The notes beneath the pieces are model-generated. The model did not search any database, was not told where the DNA came from, and worked only from the letters and a program-made list of their open reading frames with translations. 60,000 bases of DNA from Symsagittifera roscoffensis (taxonomy: Eukaryota > Xenacoelomorpha > Acoela > Convolutidae): NCBI RefSeq assembly GCF_963678635.1, contig NC_087065.1:76239786-76299785 (forward strand). Reading direction: 5' to 3'. The translations under genes and the position numbers were made by a program. Positions 39,076-50,295 of the stretch are shown in pieces. Position 1 is the stretch's first letter. Each line of letters opens with the position of its first letter.

Positions 39076-40429
39076 CCCCCTCACTATTGAGAATTTTGAA
39101 TTCAGACAATAAAAAAACCTTTGTTTTTAATAATGTCTCGTCCCGACTATTGAAAATGGCGGCAAACTTTGTATTCGGGTGTGTATGTTTTTTCTTTTTT
39201 TTTCACAAAAATCAGCTTCCAGATATAGTAATCGGATTCAAACAACGTTAAATAATTCAAAAAAACTGTCCAGTGTTGAGAAAAACAGGTTTGAAATTTT
39301 TTTTTAGTCGAACTTCGAGCGAGTAACGCGATGGTGTAAAGTAATGTTCGTTCTATGAAACTGGTCATTTAGGCTGAAAAAGATTGATTTTTTGAGTTTT
39401 GTTTAGCGCTTCCTTGGCAGTAAAAAATTTGGGAAAAAATGAAAAAATTATTGAGCAAAAAAAAAAACTAGAAAGAAATTTTGAACTTTTTTTGAAATTT
39501 TTCATTTTTTGTTTGTTTATCCTTTTTGTAAAGACAACTGGTGTAGATAAGGCCTAAATTTCTATCTTTCTATGCGCTTGTAACGTTGTCTCATTACATC
39601 ACGCCCAAAAAAACGAAGCTAAAATTTACAGCTGAAAAGGGAAAAAGCTTATAGTTTTTCAATGAATGTGGTCGGAGCATTTTGTGCTTATTGCTCAGCA
39701 ACTGGCTATCCTTGTTTTTTAATTGTAATTGTGCAAAACCACATCAAATTTAACTCGAATGAAGCGCTTACTTCAATATTTCTCTTTTCATTCACAATAA
39801 AAGAAAAATTTCATTGCTTTTCAATAGCATTTGAGGTTTTCAATTGAACTTTGATAACTTCACTTGAATAATTCACCCTATCAAAAAATTTGTAGCAAAA
39901 AAGTTTTTGTTTCAACTCAAAGTGTGGTTAGTTGGTTCAGAAAGATTTTTTCGGTTGAAAGTTTGAAAATAAAACAGTGTTATCACCTACAGATCAAAAA
40001 AGTTCTCCAATGGGTCATCATGATCCAAATGATTTTTAACTCAGCTCTTAAATATTTTATCTATTCACACCGGATCAAAATGCTTTCACTATTTGCATAA
40101 GGTTGGTATAGCCATTTATTTCGACGAAATGAGCCTGTTTATTATATCAAGTATAACATTTTACTTTTTGTCATAGAAAAATTGATTTAGATTGTTAAAA
40201 ATGGCTATGGGGAATATTAACTGCAAGCAACAATTAAGGTAAACTACTGAAAAGAGACTTTAACTTAATTAAAGTACGTCCTACACGAAACGCTGCTGAT
40301 GCTATTCCCTCACAGCATTGCTGTAAAACACTACCATAAAACTTGGAATGAGTTTTCCTGCTACAATTTTGGCTTCAAAAATGTGCAATATAAAAATTAT
40401 TCGGTATGTGCAGTTGAAATTATTCGGTA

Positions 40430-41000
40430 ACCTAATCAAGACTGGTCGTATACCAGGCAAAGCCCTGAAGGTTCCGACTGCATTTAGCTGGTCTCGAATA
40501 AATTTTTTTTTAAACTTGATGAATGAGAAATTTTGGACTGCCAATGTCAATTGTAACGTGCTATAATTTGAGTCGAATTAAAATGCATCAGCCGTACAAT
40601 TCCTTCTTCCATAAATTAACTTAGGGAGGATAAAATACCGGTTTTTCATAAATTAATTGGATGCAAAAAAATTGATCTAATTTGTCTTAAAAGAATCAAT
40701 AGATACGAGATTGTGATTAATATACTACGCTATTAACAGGATAAAATTGCTATTCGGTAAAAAAAATTCTCCAGCAGTATCTTCACCGCGCTTGTTTGAA
40801 ATGGTTATTTTATGCGTAAATAGGTAAATAACTTTTGAAATTAATATGTGCTTGGGGAGGAAATTTTAAGGTAAATCACTTAGGGGGGAGATTGAGCGGT
40901 TGATCCATTAAAATGGCCAATTAGTTTGCCTACATTTAGTTTGGAACAATTATGAGTGCGGGATAACTCGCCCAAATAATTCGCTCGTTAAAACTATTAA
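40430..41000 (-). repeat. R3 copy, diverged
   Basis: On the minus strand it contains TTATCCCGCACTCATAATTG and AACTAATTGGCCATTTTAAT, then AGTCGGAACCTTCAGGGC, TTTGCCTGGTATACGACC at the far end. The blocks keep the order of family R3. Confidence 0.45.
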
Positions 41001-41039
41001 CTATTAATCGAGCACTTCCAATTGTTCTTTTATACTTTC

Positions 41040-41587
41040 CATCAATCAGTGAAATTGAGCAAAAGCTTTGCATTCGGATGAGTTTTTTCCACGTAATATC
41101 AATTGCCACCAGTACATACTGGTTCGAGTCGAGTGATATTTAAACTTATGGCAAGCATACTCGCTGGGCAATCCAAAGATTTTGGGATCGATACATATAC
41201 GCTGTCGATTTTTCTAAAATTGACCTCACAAAACCACCTCAACCCTAAATTTTCTTGAGTTTCTTTGAAAGTCGGAACAATTACTGATCTATCATCAGCA
41301 ATGTGAATTAGTGGCACAAGAAGGTAATGGAAAACAACAGGGAGAGGAGCAAACAATTTTCTTCGAGCCTCACCACAACTTTTCTAGCTTTTTTGAAAAA
41401 TGTTTATGCAATTGAACAATAAACTGCAGTTTGATTGTAATCGAAGCAAAATATTTTTTTTACCTAGAAAATGTTTTTTTTTTATAGTTTCCATCAGTGA
41501 ATTTGGGAAAAAGCTCTGCATTCGGATGATTTTTTTCCACGTAATATCAGTTGCCCCCAAAACTTACTGGTTGGAGTCCAGTGATAT
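41040..41587 (+). repeat. Direct repeat pair, about 97-100 nt, 451 nt apart
   Basis: 41,040-41,139 and 41,491-41,587 share GCATTCGGATGA, TTTTTTCCACGTAATATCA and TACTGGTT-GAGTC-AGTGATAT with few differences. Between them is AT-rich DNA without an ORF of note. It could be the two ends of a small LTR-like or duplicated element. Confidence 0.6.
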
Positions 41588-42029
41588 GTCACGTTCAAGC
41601 CGTTACAGTAGTAACTCGAGTTATATAAAAAAAAATACAAAAAAATTTCGAGGTTTCAAGTTTGATTTTTTTTGGCCATTGCAATTCAATTAGCGGATTA
41701 AATTGCGGATCAAATTTCAGAACATCAAAATATGCAAGATGAATGAATAAACAAATTCGAAAAAATTTGCCTTCAAACCAAAATCTGTAAGCTCTGATTG
41801 CGCAAAAAGCTCCCCCTTCACAAACAACTGAGAGAAAATGTGCAAAAACGTCTCTCTTTTTTCTCTAATTTCAAGCAGTGTTTGAAAATTGTAAGTCGAC
41901 AAATACGAATGGATATAATATTTGGAGAAATATCAACTATACTGCAGTGTGCATGAAAATTTTGACTGCATCTGAACTACAATTTAATCATGGTGGTGAA
42001 AATAAAAATATGCCTTAAATATCATTTTT

Positions 42030-42465
42030 GATCCGACTTCCGAAGAAAGTGAGTATTATGCGGGGTAGTTTTGTTATTCAGACCAACTTTCAGAATATTT
42101 GTCCTCAAGGGATCGATCACCGGATCTTTCAGCGCCCCGGCGAGTTTGCCCGCCACAACACTAGTCTATATCGAGTCAAGATAAGCTGCTCGTTTTATAA
42201 TTTGATGCTAAAAATGTAACACACATTATTTACAAGTTGCAAATTATCCCGCACTGCTCTGCCATTTTAGCAAGCTAATTGGTCTAAAAAATTCCATAAA
42301 TGAATCAAATTTTGAACTTCAAAATTCGATATTATAAGCCTAAAGTTCATACTTTGTCAATTTTTCATTAACCAAAAACTATTCGACACCAGTTAATGGG
42401 CAGTCGGAACGTTCAGAGTTTTGCCCTGATACGCGCAATCTCGTTGATATAAAAACGTGTATTAG
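42030..42465 (+). repeat. R3 copy
   Basis: Starts GATCCGACTTCCGAAGAAAG, includes TTATCCCGCACTGCTCTGCC and ends GGGCAGTCGGAACGTTCAG, TTTGCCCTGATACGCGC. Non-coding. Confidence 0.5.
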
Positions 42466-43722
42466 AATCAGACAAGCACAATTAATCAGTTCAACTCGAA
42501 AATACACGATCTGATTTTCTGATTGAACTCTTAGCCTCAGATTTTACAGCGTTTTCGAGAAAAAGAAAACGTTTAAAAAAAGCTCGAAATGTCAAAATTT
42601 GGACATTTTCTGAGGCCAAAATTCTTTGCCTACTAAAAACAGGGAGTAGCAGTTTATGCTGAAAAGATAACCAGAACATGCTAGTTTGATTGAATCTTTC
42701 TATTTGGGTAAAAATCCTTCAGATTTGGTATGGCATATTCCGAGAAAAATAAAGAAAATCAAAAAAATGGGAGTAGCTGGGCTTTTTATTAATAAAATTT
42801 TTTTGATAATAAGTCACATATATCTCGAGAAACAATAAATTTTCTGCGCAAATTTTTTATAAGCGTCTCAAAAAAATTATTTAAAAAAATCGAATTCCAT
42901 TCATTTTTTTATCTGTTTTTAATTAAACAGAAACTAACCACCAATGAGATGCAAAAGCATAATTATATGGAGCAAAAGTTGTCCACATTTGGAAAATGCA
43001 AAAGCGCCACCAAAAATTGAGCACATTTAGCTGCGTCTTATGACACTACTCTTCGTTGTGCAAAAATGAAAACTTTCGCAACCCTTACCCCAATGGAACA
43101 GGCAAAAGTATTAGCTCTCAAAACTACACACTAAAAGCTGACTAAGCCGAAATAACTTAAGCCAAATACGTTTAAACAAAAAAAATATTGAAATTCAGTG
43201 TTGGTAAATTTATTAATTACAAATTTCAATTATATTAAAATTTGTTTGAATCAAAAACAAAAACCCAAGTATTGAAGAAAAAAAAACGGTTTCAAAATCG
43301 TATCACATAATAGATTTAGCGAATGAATAAAACAACGGAAAATCAGCAGACAGGAATTAGGATGAAAACCACATAAAGAAAAAAATATGTTTTTTCATCA
43401 AATATATTTGAAAAAATTAAAAGCTCTCTCAAATGAAGTAGGAGTTAGTCTTATTTGAATTTTCTAGAAATGACAGCAGACTTGAGCATAATAAAAGTTG
43501 TAAAGTTGTTTAGGAAAAAAAAACGGTCTAGATCCCAATTACAAAAAGAACAAAAGAAAAAAATTAGCTGGGCTCAAAACTGCCATAAAATGGTCTCAAA
43601 CATGTCAAAAATCGACCCAAAATAATTTCCTTGAAAAAAAATAGTTCAAAAACCTTCATAGCGTCAAGCGAATTGATGCAAAAAAGTTTTAATCTTTACG
43701 GGGCTGAAAATCATTTATCAAA

Positions 43723-43870
43723 CAGAGGTAAAGCGGAGCTTCGCACCTTTTGCAAAACAACATAAACACAAAAAAATAAGTCGAAAATTTGAAAAAAAAA
43801 TTGGAACAAAACTTTCGCATGTCTCGACAAAATACATTTAGGGGCCAGCTAAGGCTAGAGGTGGGTGTTT
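43723..43870 (+). repeat. Dispersed repeat family R2, copy 2
   Basis: Same blocks as 26,330-26,485, beginning GAGGTAAAGCGGAGCTTCGC and ending near AAGGCTAGAGG. The two copies are diverged by eye roughly 25-30 percent. Confidence 0.5.
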
Positions 43871-44039
43871 GATAATTTTTAAATTTGTTACGCTGGTGCA
43901 GAACGAAACGCAAAAAAATTGGTTTGGCATAAAACTTATTTTGTTTTCCTATTAAAATGAGTGAGTAAAGTGAAAAATATTCGAGATTTTGGAATATTCT
44001 TGAAGACATAACATTTTTCCTACAAAAAAAATAAGGAGT

Positions 44040-45440
44040 CGCCGCTGTTTTAGGAAAAATTCTCGCAACTTGTTCTTTCGATTGAACATTTCATCTCAGA
44101 TTTGATAGGATACTTTTTTATAAAACTCGAAAAGTTTCTAAGAAACCGGTCAAAAGTTCAATAGTTTGAATGTCGGAAAAAAGCAGGTTTTGGCCGCTAA
44201 ACAGACAATATTCCCAAAACAGAGTTTCTCGATCGAACACTTAACCTGAGATTGACACGGTAGTTTTTGAGTAAAGTCGGAAATTTTCCGAAATACGGTC
44301 CAAAAATCACTTCTTTGAAAGCTATAATCCTTTGTCTAAAAAAAATTTGGGAGTGGCCAATTATTAAAGTCGGCTTTCAACAACCTGCTGTTTCGATTAT
44401 ACCTGAGATATCAGATTTGGCATGGTAGTTACCGAGAAACCTCCAAAAATTGGTCATTAAATCGAAAGTTTGACATTTCCGAGAATAATAGTTTTTGTGT
44501 CCAAACAAATAGGTGCAGCGCAAATGCAAAAGCAATTTATGCAATCTTTAACTTTGGTTGATCCCAAAAACTTTTGGTTCTCGAGAAAGGTCAAAAAATT
44601 AAATAAAAATGGTCAAAAATCAAAATTTTAATTTTTCCGTGGGACATAACTTTCTGTGCCCAAAAAAATTGGGCGTGATCGCATATGCGAAGGTGCTTAC
44701 CACAACCCGTTTTGTGGCTTGAACCCAAAATCTCAAAGTAGTTTTCGCAAATCTCAAAAATTTTAAAAACGGTCATTAATCAATATTTACCTTTTCCAAG
44801 AGCAATAACTTTTTGCGTTAAAATTTTGATATATAGCCGCTATTGCAGAAGAAATTCTCAGTACCCTTTATTTCCCTTGAACCCAGACTCTTAGATTTGG
44901 GGCGTTAGTTTTCGAGAAAAGTCAAAAAGATTCAAAAACGGTAAAAAAAAACATGACAATTCCGAGAGCCATAACTTTATATGTAGAAAAAAAAATAGGC
45001 AAAGTCCTGTATGCAAAGTAGCTTTCACGACCTTTTCTTTGGATTGAAGCCAAAATTTCAGATATGGGAGGGTAGTTTTCGAGGAAATTCAAAATTTATT
45101 TTAAAAAAGGTCAAAAAGTTACAAATGTGACTTTTCCGAGGATAATCAATTTATGGTTGTGAAAAATTGGACGTATTCGCTGTAGCACGAGAGTTTCACA
45201 CGTCCAATTCTTCCATTGAACGCCAAAATCTTGGAATTGTGAAGATATTTTCAAGAAAATCAAAAAGATTCAAGAAATGGTCAAAAATTGAAAAGTTGAC
45301 TATAACGAGGGCCATATCTTTATATTTAAGAAAAATTGGGCATAGCCGTTTATATTGGGGAGCTTTTCACGGCCCATCCTTTCGATTGAAATCAAAAGTT
45401 TATATTTTAGAGTGTAAAATTGGTCAAATAGTCCCCCGCA
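44040..45440 (+). repeat. Diverged tandem array, unit about 160-170 nt, at least eight units
   Basis: A motif TTTTCCGAGAGCCATAACTT recurs at about 44,478, 44,636, 44,796, 44,960, 45,133 and 45,303, spaced 158-172 nt. Each unit also has AAAAAATTGGGC, a Cys-poor CACGACC-CTTTCGATTGAA block, TCAGATTTGGGAGGGTAG and TTTCGAGAAA-GTCAAAAA. Two more degenerate units lie upstream to about 44,040. No selection for coding is seen. Confidence 0.65.
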
Positions 45441-47097
45441 GACTTTTTCGAAGGCTATAGACAAAGGGTTAAAGTAAACAGTAACAAGATACTAGGGGAG
45501 TATTCAGGTACACAGGGGAGTAGGCGGTCTTTCCATTATTACCTTTTTTGAAAATCAGAAGAATAAAATTTCGGTAAAACGTGAAAAAGTTTTCCAAAGC
45601 GTCTGAAAGAAAAAATAAAACTTAATAACCCAAACCCATACATTTTCATGAAACTCTAAGAATTCTAAGCAAATATGCCAAGCAATACATTTCAATTTTA
45701 AATAAGTAACGGAACAAAATTTGCGAAACGGACACAACAATACAGCAAATTTAGATTCAACAATTCAGCAAATTGAAATTTTGTTTTAAAAAATTGGTTA
45801 CGGGAAAAGGTCTACTTCCCGATTATAAGACACTCGCTTTCGCATTCGCAAGCATAAAAAAGAACTTATGAAAACATTGAGCAAAATCATTGAAAAAATC
45901 GAAATCGGTTATTCTGAATGAGGTGGAAGAATTTTAGCAGAGTGAAATGTCCTTATCGGAAAACTTCTCTGAAGTAAAATCATGGGTGGTTTGAGTCAAT
46001 TAAAACGGAATTCTTTTATATAAAAAAAGAAATAACCATCAGTGGAAAATTTTATAACTGCATCAAAGATGGCAAAAATGAGTCCAAAGAAATGGGTCAA
46101 TTAAATAAAGCTGGATGGGCGGATATTGAGTACACTAGGATAAACCGAGAATAAACTAGGATATTGAGTAGACCGGTAGCGTCAAACATGTACCCATGAT
46201 TCAAGCGGAACTTTCAACTTTTTGCTCTTTCCATGTATAAATCTCACTTTTTTGCAATTTGCGGTTTGAAATTAATTTTCTTACAATGAATCAAAACGTT
46301 GAGTTTTATATAATTTTGTAGAATACGATCTTTAAATTTTTATTGTTAATTAAATTTTTGACAAAATAATATGACCTCCGATTAGATAATAAACTCAATT
46401 TCTGTTTGCCGTAAAAACTCAAATTGTGAGCAAATGTCAAAAAATTTGACTTCCTTGCACGTCAAGGTAACATGGTAATGAGTTATAAACAAGTGGGGAA
46501 CTCTTATAGTGGGATTGCCAGAAAAACGTCTATGGTTGGAGTCAGATAGTACAAAACTGACAAAGAAAAAACAAAATTGACAAAAATGACGTTTGACAAG
46601 GTCGGAATAGTCGTAGAACCATGTATGACAACGTTTGAATAGTTGTAAAAGATATATGAGGAAAACAGTTGATCGGAAAACAATGAATAGAAGCTTCGGA
46701 TGAGGCAAAACATTCCACACATTCCAAACACTTTTGAGGTGGAAGTGAAGAAACAATGCGCCAGAAAATAATCTACAGAAAAATCGACCCTATCGAAATT
46801 TTTGCTCAAACTCAGAATTTTGGCTTTCTTTTAGATTGTATTTTTGTCATAAAATTCCGACTATTCCTATCCAAAATTCCGCCTATTCCAATGAAATTGA
46901 GTTAGGACCGATGGGTATAACTCATAGAGTAATTTCGGATAGGGTACACCGTCTGCTCGTCACGCTATCTTATTTTCGGCCGGATAGATTCGTGCAACTT
47001 CTTAGTCTAATACCGATCCTAATCTTACTCTTATACTATCTAGTCTCAGGTTGTTTAACTAGTCTCTGCTAGGCTCAATAGATCTAGGGTATACTGG

Positions 47098-47932
47098 TTT
47101 ATTGCGGCTGCTGAAGTACTCGGGAGAGTTCAACTAATTTCTAAGTTAAATTCAAATCTCTCTGGTGCTGAAATTACAAGTAATTTCAGCACTTACAAAT
47201 AAGTGGATTGTTAGTTAGATGGATCATGATTGGTTAATATTAAATACTTTACATTGGTAAAATATCTAATTTATCCAATCATAAAATGTAGTTTAGATCA
47301 GGTTCCACCCATCCGGGTTTTACAGAGTTTTTTAGAATAGTTTTTCTGCAATTCGAAAGATGGATGATGGACGTTGGTATTTGGCGAACATCTTATTTCT
47401 TCTGGGTTTTCTTATTAGAGAAGTCCCAGATTCAATCGTTGTGTCTTCTCAAGACAACGACTGGGTTTTCGCAACAAACTCAAATCTGATTTCAGAATGG
47501 TTGGCTATGTCAGGTTTTTCTGTTTCATTGGTGAGAACTTCTTTGTGTTTGACCTTGTCTGGGAATGGCGTGGAGATTGTGCGTGGAGGGGATGCCTGGT
47601 TACTCGGATCTGTACGTATACTTGAACATCGAGGTGGTCATTGGTCTAGTTCAATGAAGTCCTTTTCTGCGAAGTCAAGTCGTACTCTAAATCCTTTGAG
47701 TTGTGATTGTGGGCGGCATATTGATTGTAGTTGGCCATTCTTTCTCGAGTGTAGTAGGGTCGTTTTGTCTTTGGATGTTCGTCCTTGGTGTTGTATTCTG
47801 ATCTATGTATTGCATAATGTAATTTACATTTTATAAAACTTTTATTAGTTTAATATTTTTTAATTATGATTTTAGTTAGTTGTTTTCACAAAAGCTTTTT
47901 GTTTTAGTTCAGTTATTTTGAAGAGTTACTCA
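47098..47932 (-). repeat. Candidate 3' LTR region of E2
   Basis: On the minus strand it starts at TGAGTAACTC after AAGGG, similar to the TGAGTTG start proposed for E1. It has a TTTTATAAAATG box at 47,838-47,829, a 28-nt perfect palindrome at 47,192-47,165 and AATAAA at 47,103-47,098. No second LTR is available for comparison, so boundaries are tentative. Confidence 0.35.
47165..47192. repeat. Perfect 13-bp-stem hairpin
   Basis: GTGCTGAAATTAC, AA, GTAATTTCAGCAC: stems are exactly complementary with a two-base loop. It lies near the proposed end of the E2 LTR, about 60 nt upstream of the AATAAA on the minus strand. Confidence 0.7.
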
Positions 47933-48004
47933 CCCTTAAGTAGCTCTTATTAAAAATAGGAGTGTGGTCACAAAGCGTGGATGTAGCACGGTGGGTTAGG
48001 CCGG

Positions 48005-48247
48005 CTATAGAGCATGCTCAGGACGTCCTTCCTGGTGGGTTAGGCCAGGAGTGGGAGTATGATTGCATGCGGTTTTTGTGAGAGGTCCTGTTATGTGACA
48101 ACGTTTTATGTTGGGTTTGTTGTGGTTTTTCTTATGTTTTGTTGGTTGTGTCCTTTTTTCAAAAATCAAATTGTTTGTGGTATGGGTTTGTCTTTCGACT
48201 TTTTTGTGTTTTATTATTTCTTTCTTAGACTTTATAATAGTCTTCAA
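48005..48247 (-). CDS. Small Lys/His-rich ORF of E2, 80 aa, doubtful
   Basis: A minus-strand frame after the Ser/Thr/Pro-rich ORF encoding a basic peptide with many Lys, Thr and His. The composition fits chance translation of T/G-rich complementary DNA, and the region includes two copies of GGTGGGTTAGGCC (47,991 and 48,034). Kept only because its position continues the accessory cluster. Confidence 0.2.
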   Translation of the reverse strand: MKTIIKSKKEIIKHKKVERQTHTTNNLIFEKRTQPTKHKKNHNKPNIKRCHITGPLTKTACNHTPTPGLTHQEGRPEHAL

Positions 48248-48322
48248 AAGAATAAATTATCCAGTTTTAAACTGGGTTAATCCGGTTTGGGTACCGTTGG
48301 TTTCCTTTTCTTAGTCATGCTG

Positions 48323-49018
48323 TTATGCTATGTGTTGTGGATGGTTGATATATTCACGGGCTGTTCCTGGTTTCGCTGGGAAAGGATGGTTGGGGAACTT
48401 CCTTTTAAAAGTGCGGTAAGCTCTATTAGTGCTGAGTGAAGATTCAGTAGTTGTGGATGATGGTGCTAATGATTCAGTATAAATTGAAGAGGGTGTAGGG
48501 GTAGGAGGGTTGGATGAATCCATTGTGGATGAGATTTGGTTTATGGTTGGGGTGTCAAGGTGATAGGGTTGTTGTTGTAGGGTAATGAAATTATCTAGTT
48601 CTGGGGAGATTCGGGGGGTGTCTGGAGAATGAGATGATTGGTCTGAGTGAAGTGAGGAGTAGGTTGGAGTGACTTGGGAAGCATAAGAGGGCGTAGAATT
48701 GGTTGGGTCAGGGTTATTTGGTAGTATGGGTTGAAAAGGGGGTTGGGAAAAATTTAAGGAATTGGTGTGAAAATTATTTGATGGAGATGGTTCAGAGTCG
48801 GCAAATTCATCGGGGGTTTCAATATTCGGGTTATTGAGTTGTGAGATGGAGCATAAAACTGAGATGTGTGAATTAGTATCGGAATTCATGCCGGATGTTA
48901 CATTACTGGATGGGAAATCGGGTGGCGGAAAAGCAAAAAGTGGTATTATTGGGATTGGAGTGGTGAGGTTGGTTGGGTGGGAATTTGATCGGTGTAGGGA
49001 TCCAAGTTGTCGGCTCAT
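48323..49018 (-). CDS. Ser/Thr/Pro-rich accessory ORF of E2, 231 aa
   Basis: ATG 49,018 overlaps the env-B stop by four bases (ATGA), an arrangement used for coupled termination-reinitiation in compact viral genomes. The protein is low in complexity: Ser, Thr, Pro, Asn, with only a short basic C-terminal segment (RTFKRKFPNHPFPAKPG). No domain, signal peptide or membrane segment. No counterpart is visible in E1. Function unknown. Confidence 0.5.
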   Translation of the reverse strand: MSRQLGSLHRSNSHPTNLTTPIPIIPLFAFPPPDFPSSNVTSGMNSDTNSHISVLCSISQLNNPNIETPDEFADSEPSPSNNFHTNSLNFSQPPFQPILPNNPDPTNSTPSYASQVTPTYSSLHSDQSSHSPDTPRISPELDNFITLQQQPYHLDTPTINQISSTMDSSNPPTPTPSSIYTESLAPSSTTTESSLSTNRAYRTFKRKFPNHPFPAKPGTAREYINHPQHIA

Positions 49019-50292
49019 CGTGGGCTAAAAAAATTATTATTTTGAGACTGAAAAGCGGTGGTATGGGGTTGTTCTATAATTTGTTCATAAGTATTTTCAT
49101 CTTGTGAGTGGTGTGGCATTATATGTTGGATGGGACTTTGTGATATGGTTGGTCTAAAATTATTATGTGTTATGGCTAAATTTCGAAAATTACGTGGGAC
49201 TAGGGATAATGGATGGTTATGTGGTAGGGGTGGTAACTGTGGTGCTGTTGGTGTTGTGTCTGCATTGTTATGTTCTTCGTCGTATGTGTTCTGTCTTGTT
49301 GCTATTTTTGTGTTATATTCTTTTATTTGTGCGTCTAAAAGAATTTTGTTTATAGATGTAGAAAATATTCCAAAAAATCCTGCAAATAGTATGCGTGCTA
49401 CACTTGCTTGTCTATTGACTTGTGTGTGTATAGCACATGTGTTATAGATTCCTTTTAAGAGTGAAAAAAGAAATCCAATAAAGTTAAACATTGCGTATAA
49501 AATAGTCAGTTTTTCTAAGATGTAGTAGGGCCATCCTAGAAAATCAAGAATTTCATTCTTGAGTGTAACAAAGCTAAAAATATTGATAGGTGATATATCT
49601 TGGGGACGGTATTTTTCACCGTTTAGATATATATAATCTTTAATGTCTTTAAAATATCCGCTATAGTCTTGTGTATAGATGTCTGCAAATCCTGCGGTTT
49701 CGGCAAGTTTGCGTAAGTTTTGGTCAATTGATTGTCTTTGTATTGTGTCCATTTGTGTTAATAATTCCTGGAATTGTTGTGTTCTAATGTGATGTTGAAT
49801 ATCTGATTTTGAGTAAATTCCTATTGATTGTAAGTCTATATTTGGGTTTCGAGCGATAGCGCGAATGCTTTCTGGTGAAAATTTTTTGAGTGATTGCATT
49901 AATGTGGGATATGGGGTGAGAAGGTAATATTTATCTTCATCAGGGTTTAGTTGTACTACGTTGTGGCTATTTTCTGATCCACATGGAACTGCGGTATCCC
50001 AGAAATAGGTTCTTCGTGAAAGTGTGTCAACGAAATGTACTTTATTCTTATAAAAGATAGGGATTCTTTTATAACATCGTTTATCTTCAAAAACGTATAG
50101 TGGTGATACTTTTTTAGTACAAGTATAAAACCATAAGATGTTTCCTTCATAGTCTAAAAAATTTGATCTATTTCCTGATAGTAAATATCCTGCGTAGGGT
50201 ATTTTTAATACTGCTAGTGCAAGTGATTGTAATATTTGTGTTCTTTCTAATTCGCATAGTTGGTGTAATGTTTCTAATTCGGAGAGTGACAT
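49015..50292 (-). CDS. Envelope-like ORF, transmembrane half (E2 env-B), 425 aa
   Basis: ATG 50,292, in frame with env-A. Shared with E1 env-B: CELERTQIL near residue 13, AGYLLSGNRSNFLDYEG, KKVSPL, and R-x-PIFY. Hydrophobic segments lie at about residues 255-300 (WPYYILEKLTILYAMFNFIG and beyond) and a Pro/His/Asn-rich cytoplasmic tail follows. The TGA 49,017-49,015 overlaps the ATG of the next ORF as ATGA. It is predicted to be the membrane-anchored envelope subunit. Confidence 0.75.
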   Translation of the reverse strand: MSLSELETLHQLCELERTQILQSLALAVLKIPYAGYLLSGNRSNFLDYEGNILWFYTCTKKVSPLYVFEDKRCYKRIPIFYKNKVHFVDTLSRRTYFWDTAVPCGSENSHNVVQLNPDEDKYYLLTPYPTLMQSLKKFSPESIRAIARNPNIDLQSIGIYSKSDIQHHIRTQQFQELLTQMDTIQRQSIDQNLRKLAETAGFADIYTQDYSGYFKDIKDYIYLNGEKYRPQDISPINIFSFVTLKNEILDFLGWPYYILEKLTILYAMFNFIGFLFSLLKGIYNTCAIHTQVNRQASVARILFAGFFGIFSTSINKILLDAQIKEYNTKIATRQNTYDEEHNNADTTPTAPQLPPLPHNHPLSLVPRNFRNLAITHNNFRPTISQSPIQHIMPHHSQDENTYEQIIEQPHTTAFQSQNNNFFSPR

Positions 50293-50295
50293 TTC

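Larger units (their letters stand above)
38076..46999. other. No gene seen; repeat-rich intergenic DNA
   Basis: Apart from R1, R2, R3, the 97-100-nt direct repeat and the tandem array, no frame here has coding features. Frames of 60-125 codons are AT-driven and lack motifs. Confidence 0.5.

Noticed and set aside
45167-45460. Frame of 97 codons in the tandem array
   Set aside because: It spans repeat units without conservation of the frame between units.
47360-47836. Plus-strand frame of 158 codons
   Set aside because: It lies antisense in the proposed LTR of E2, has no recognisable motif and no partner in E1.
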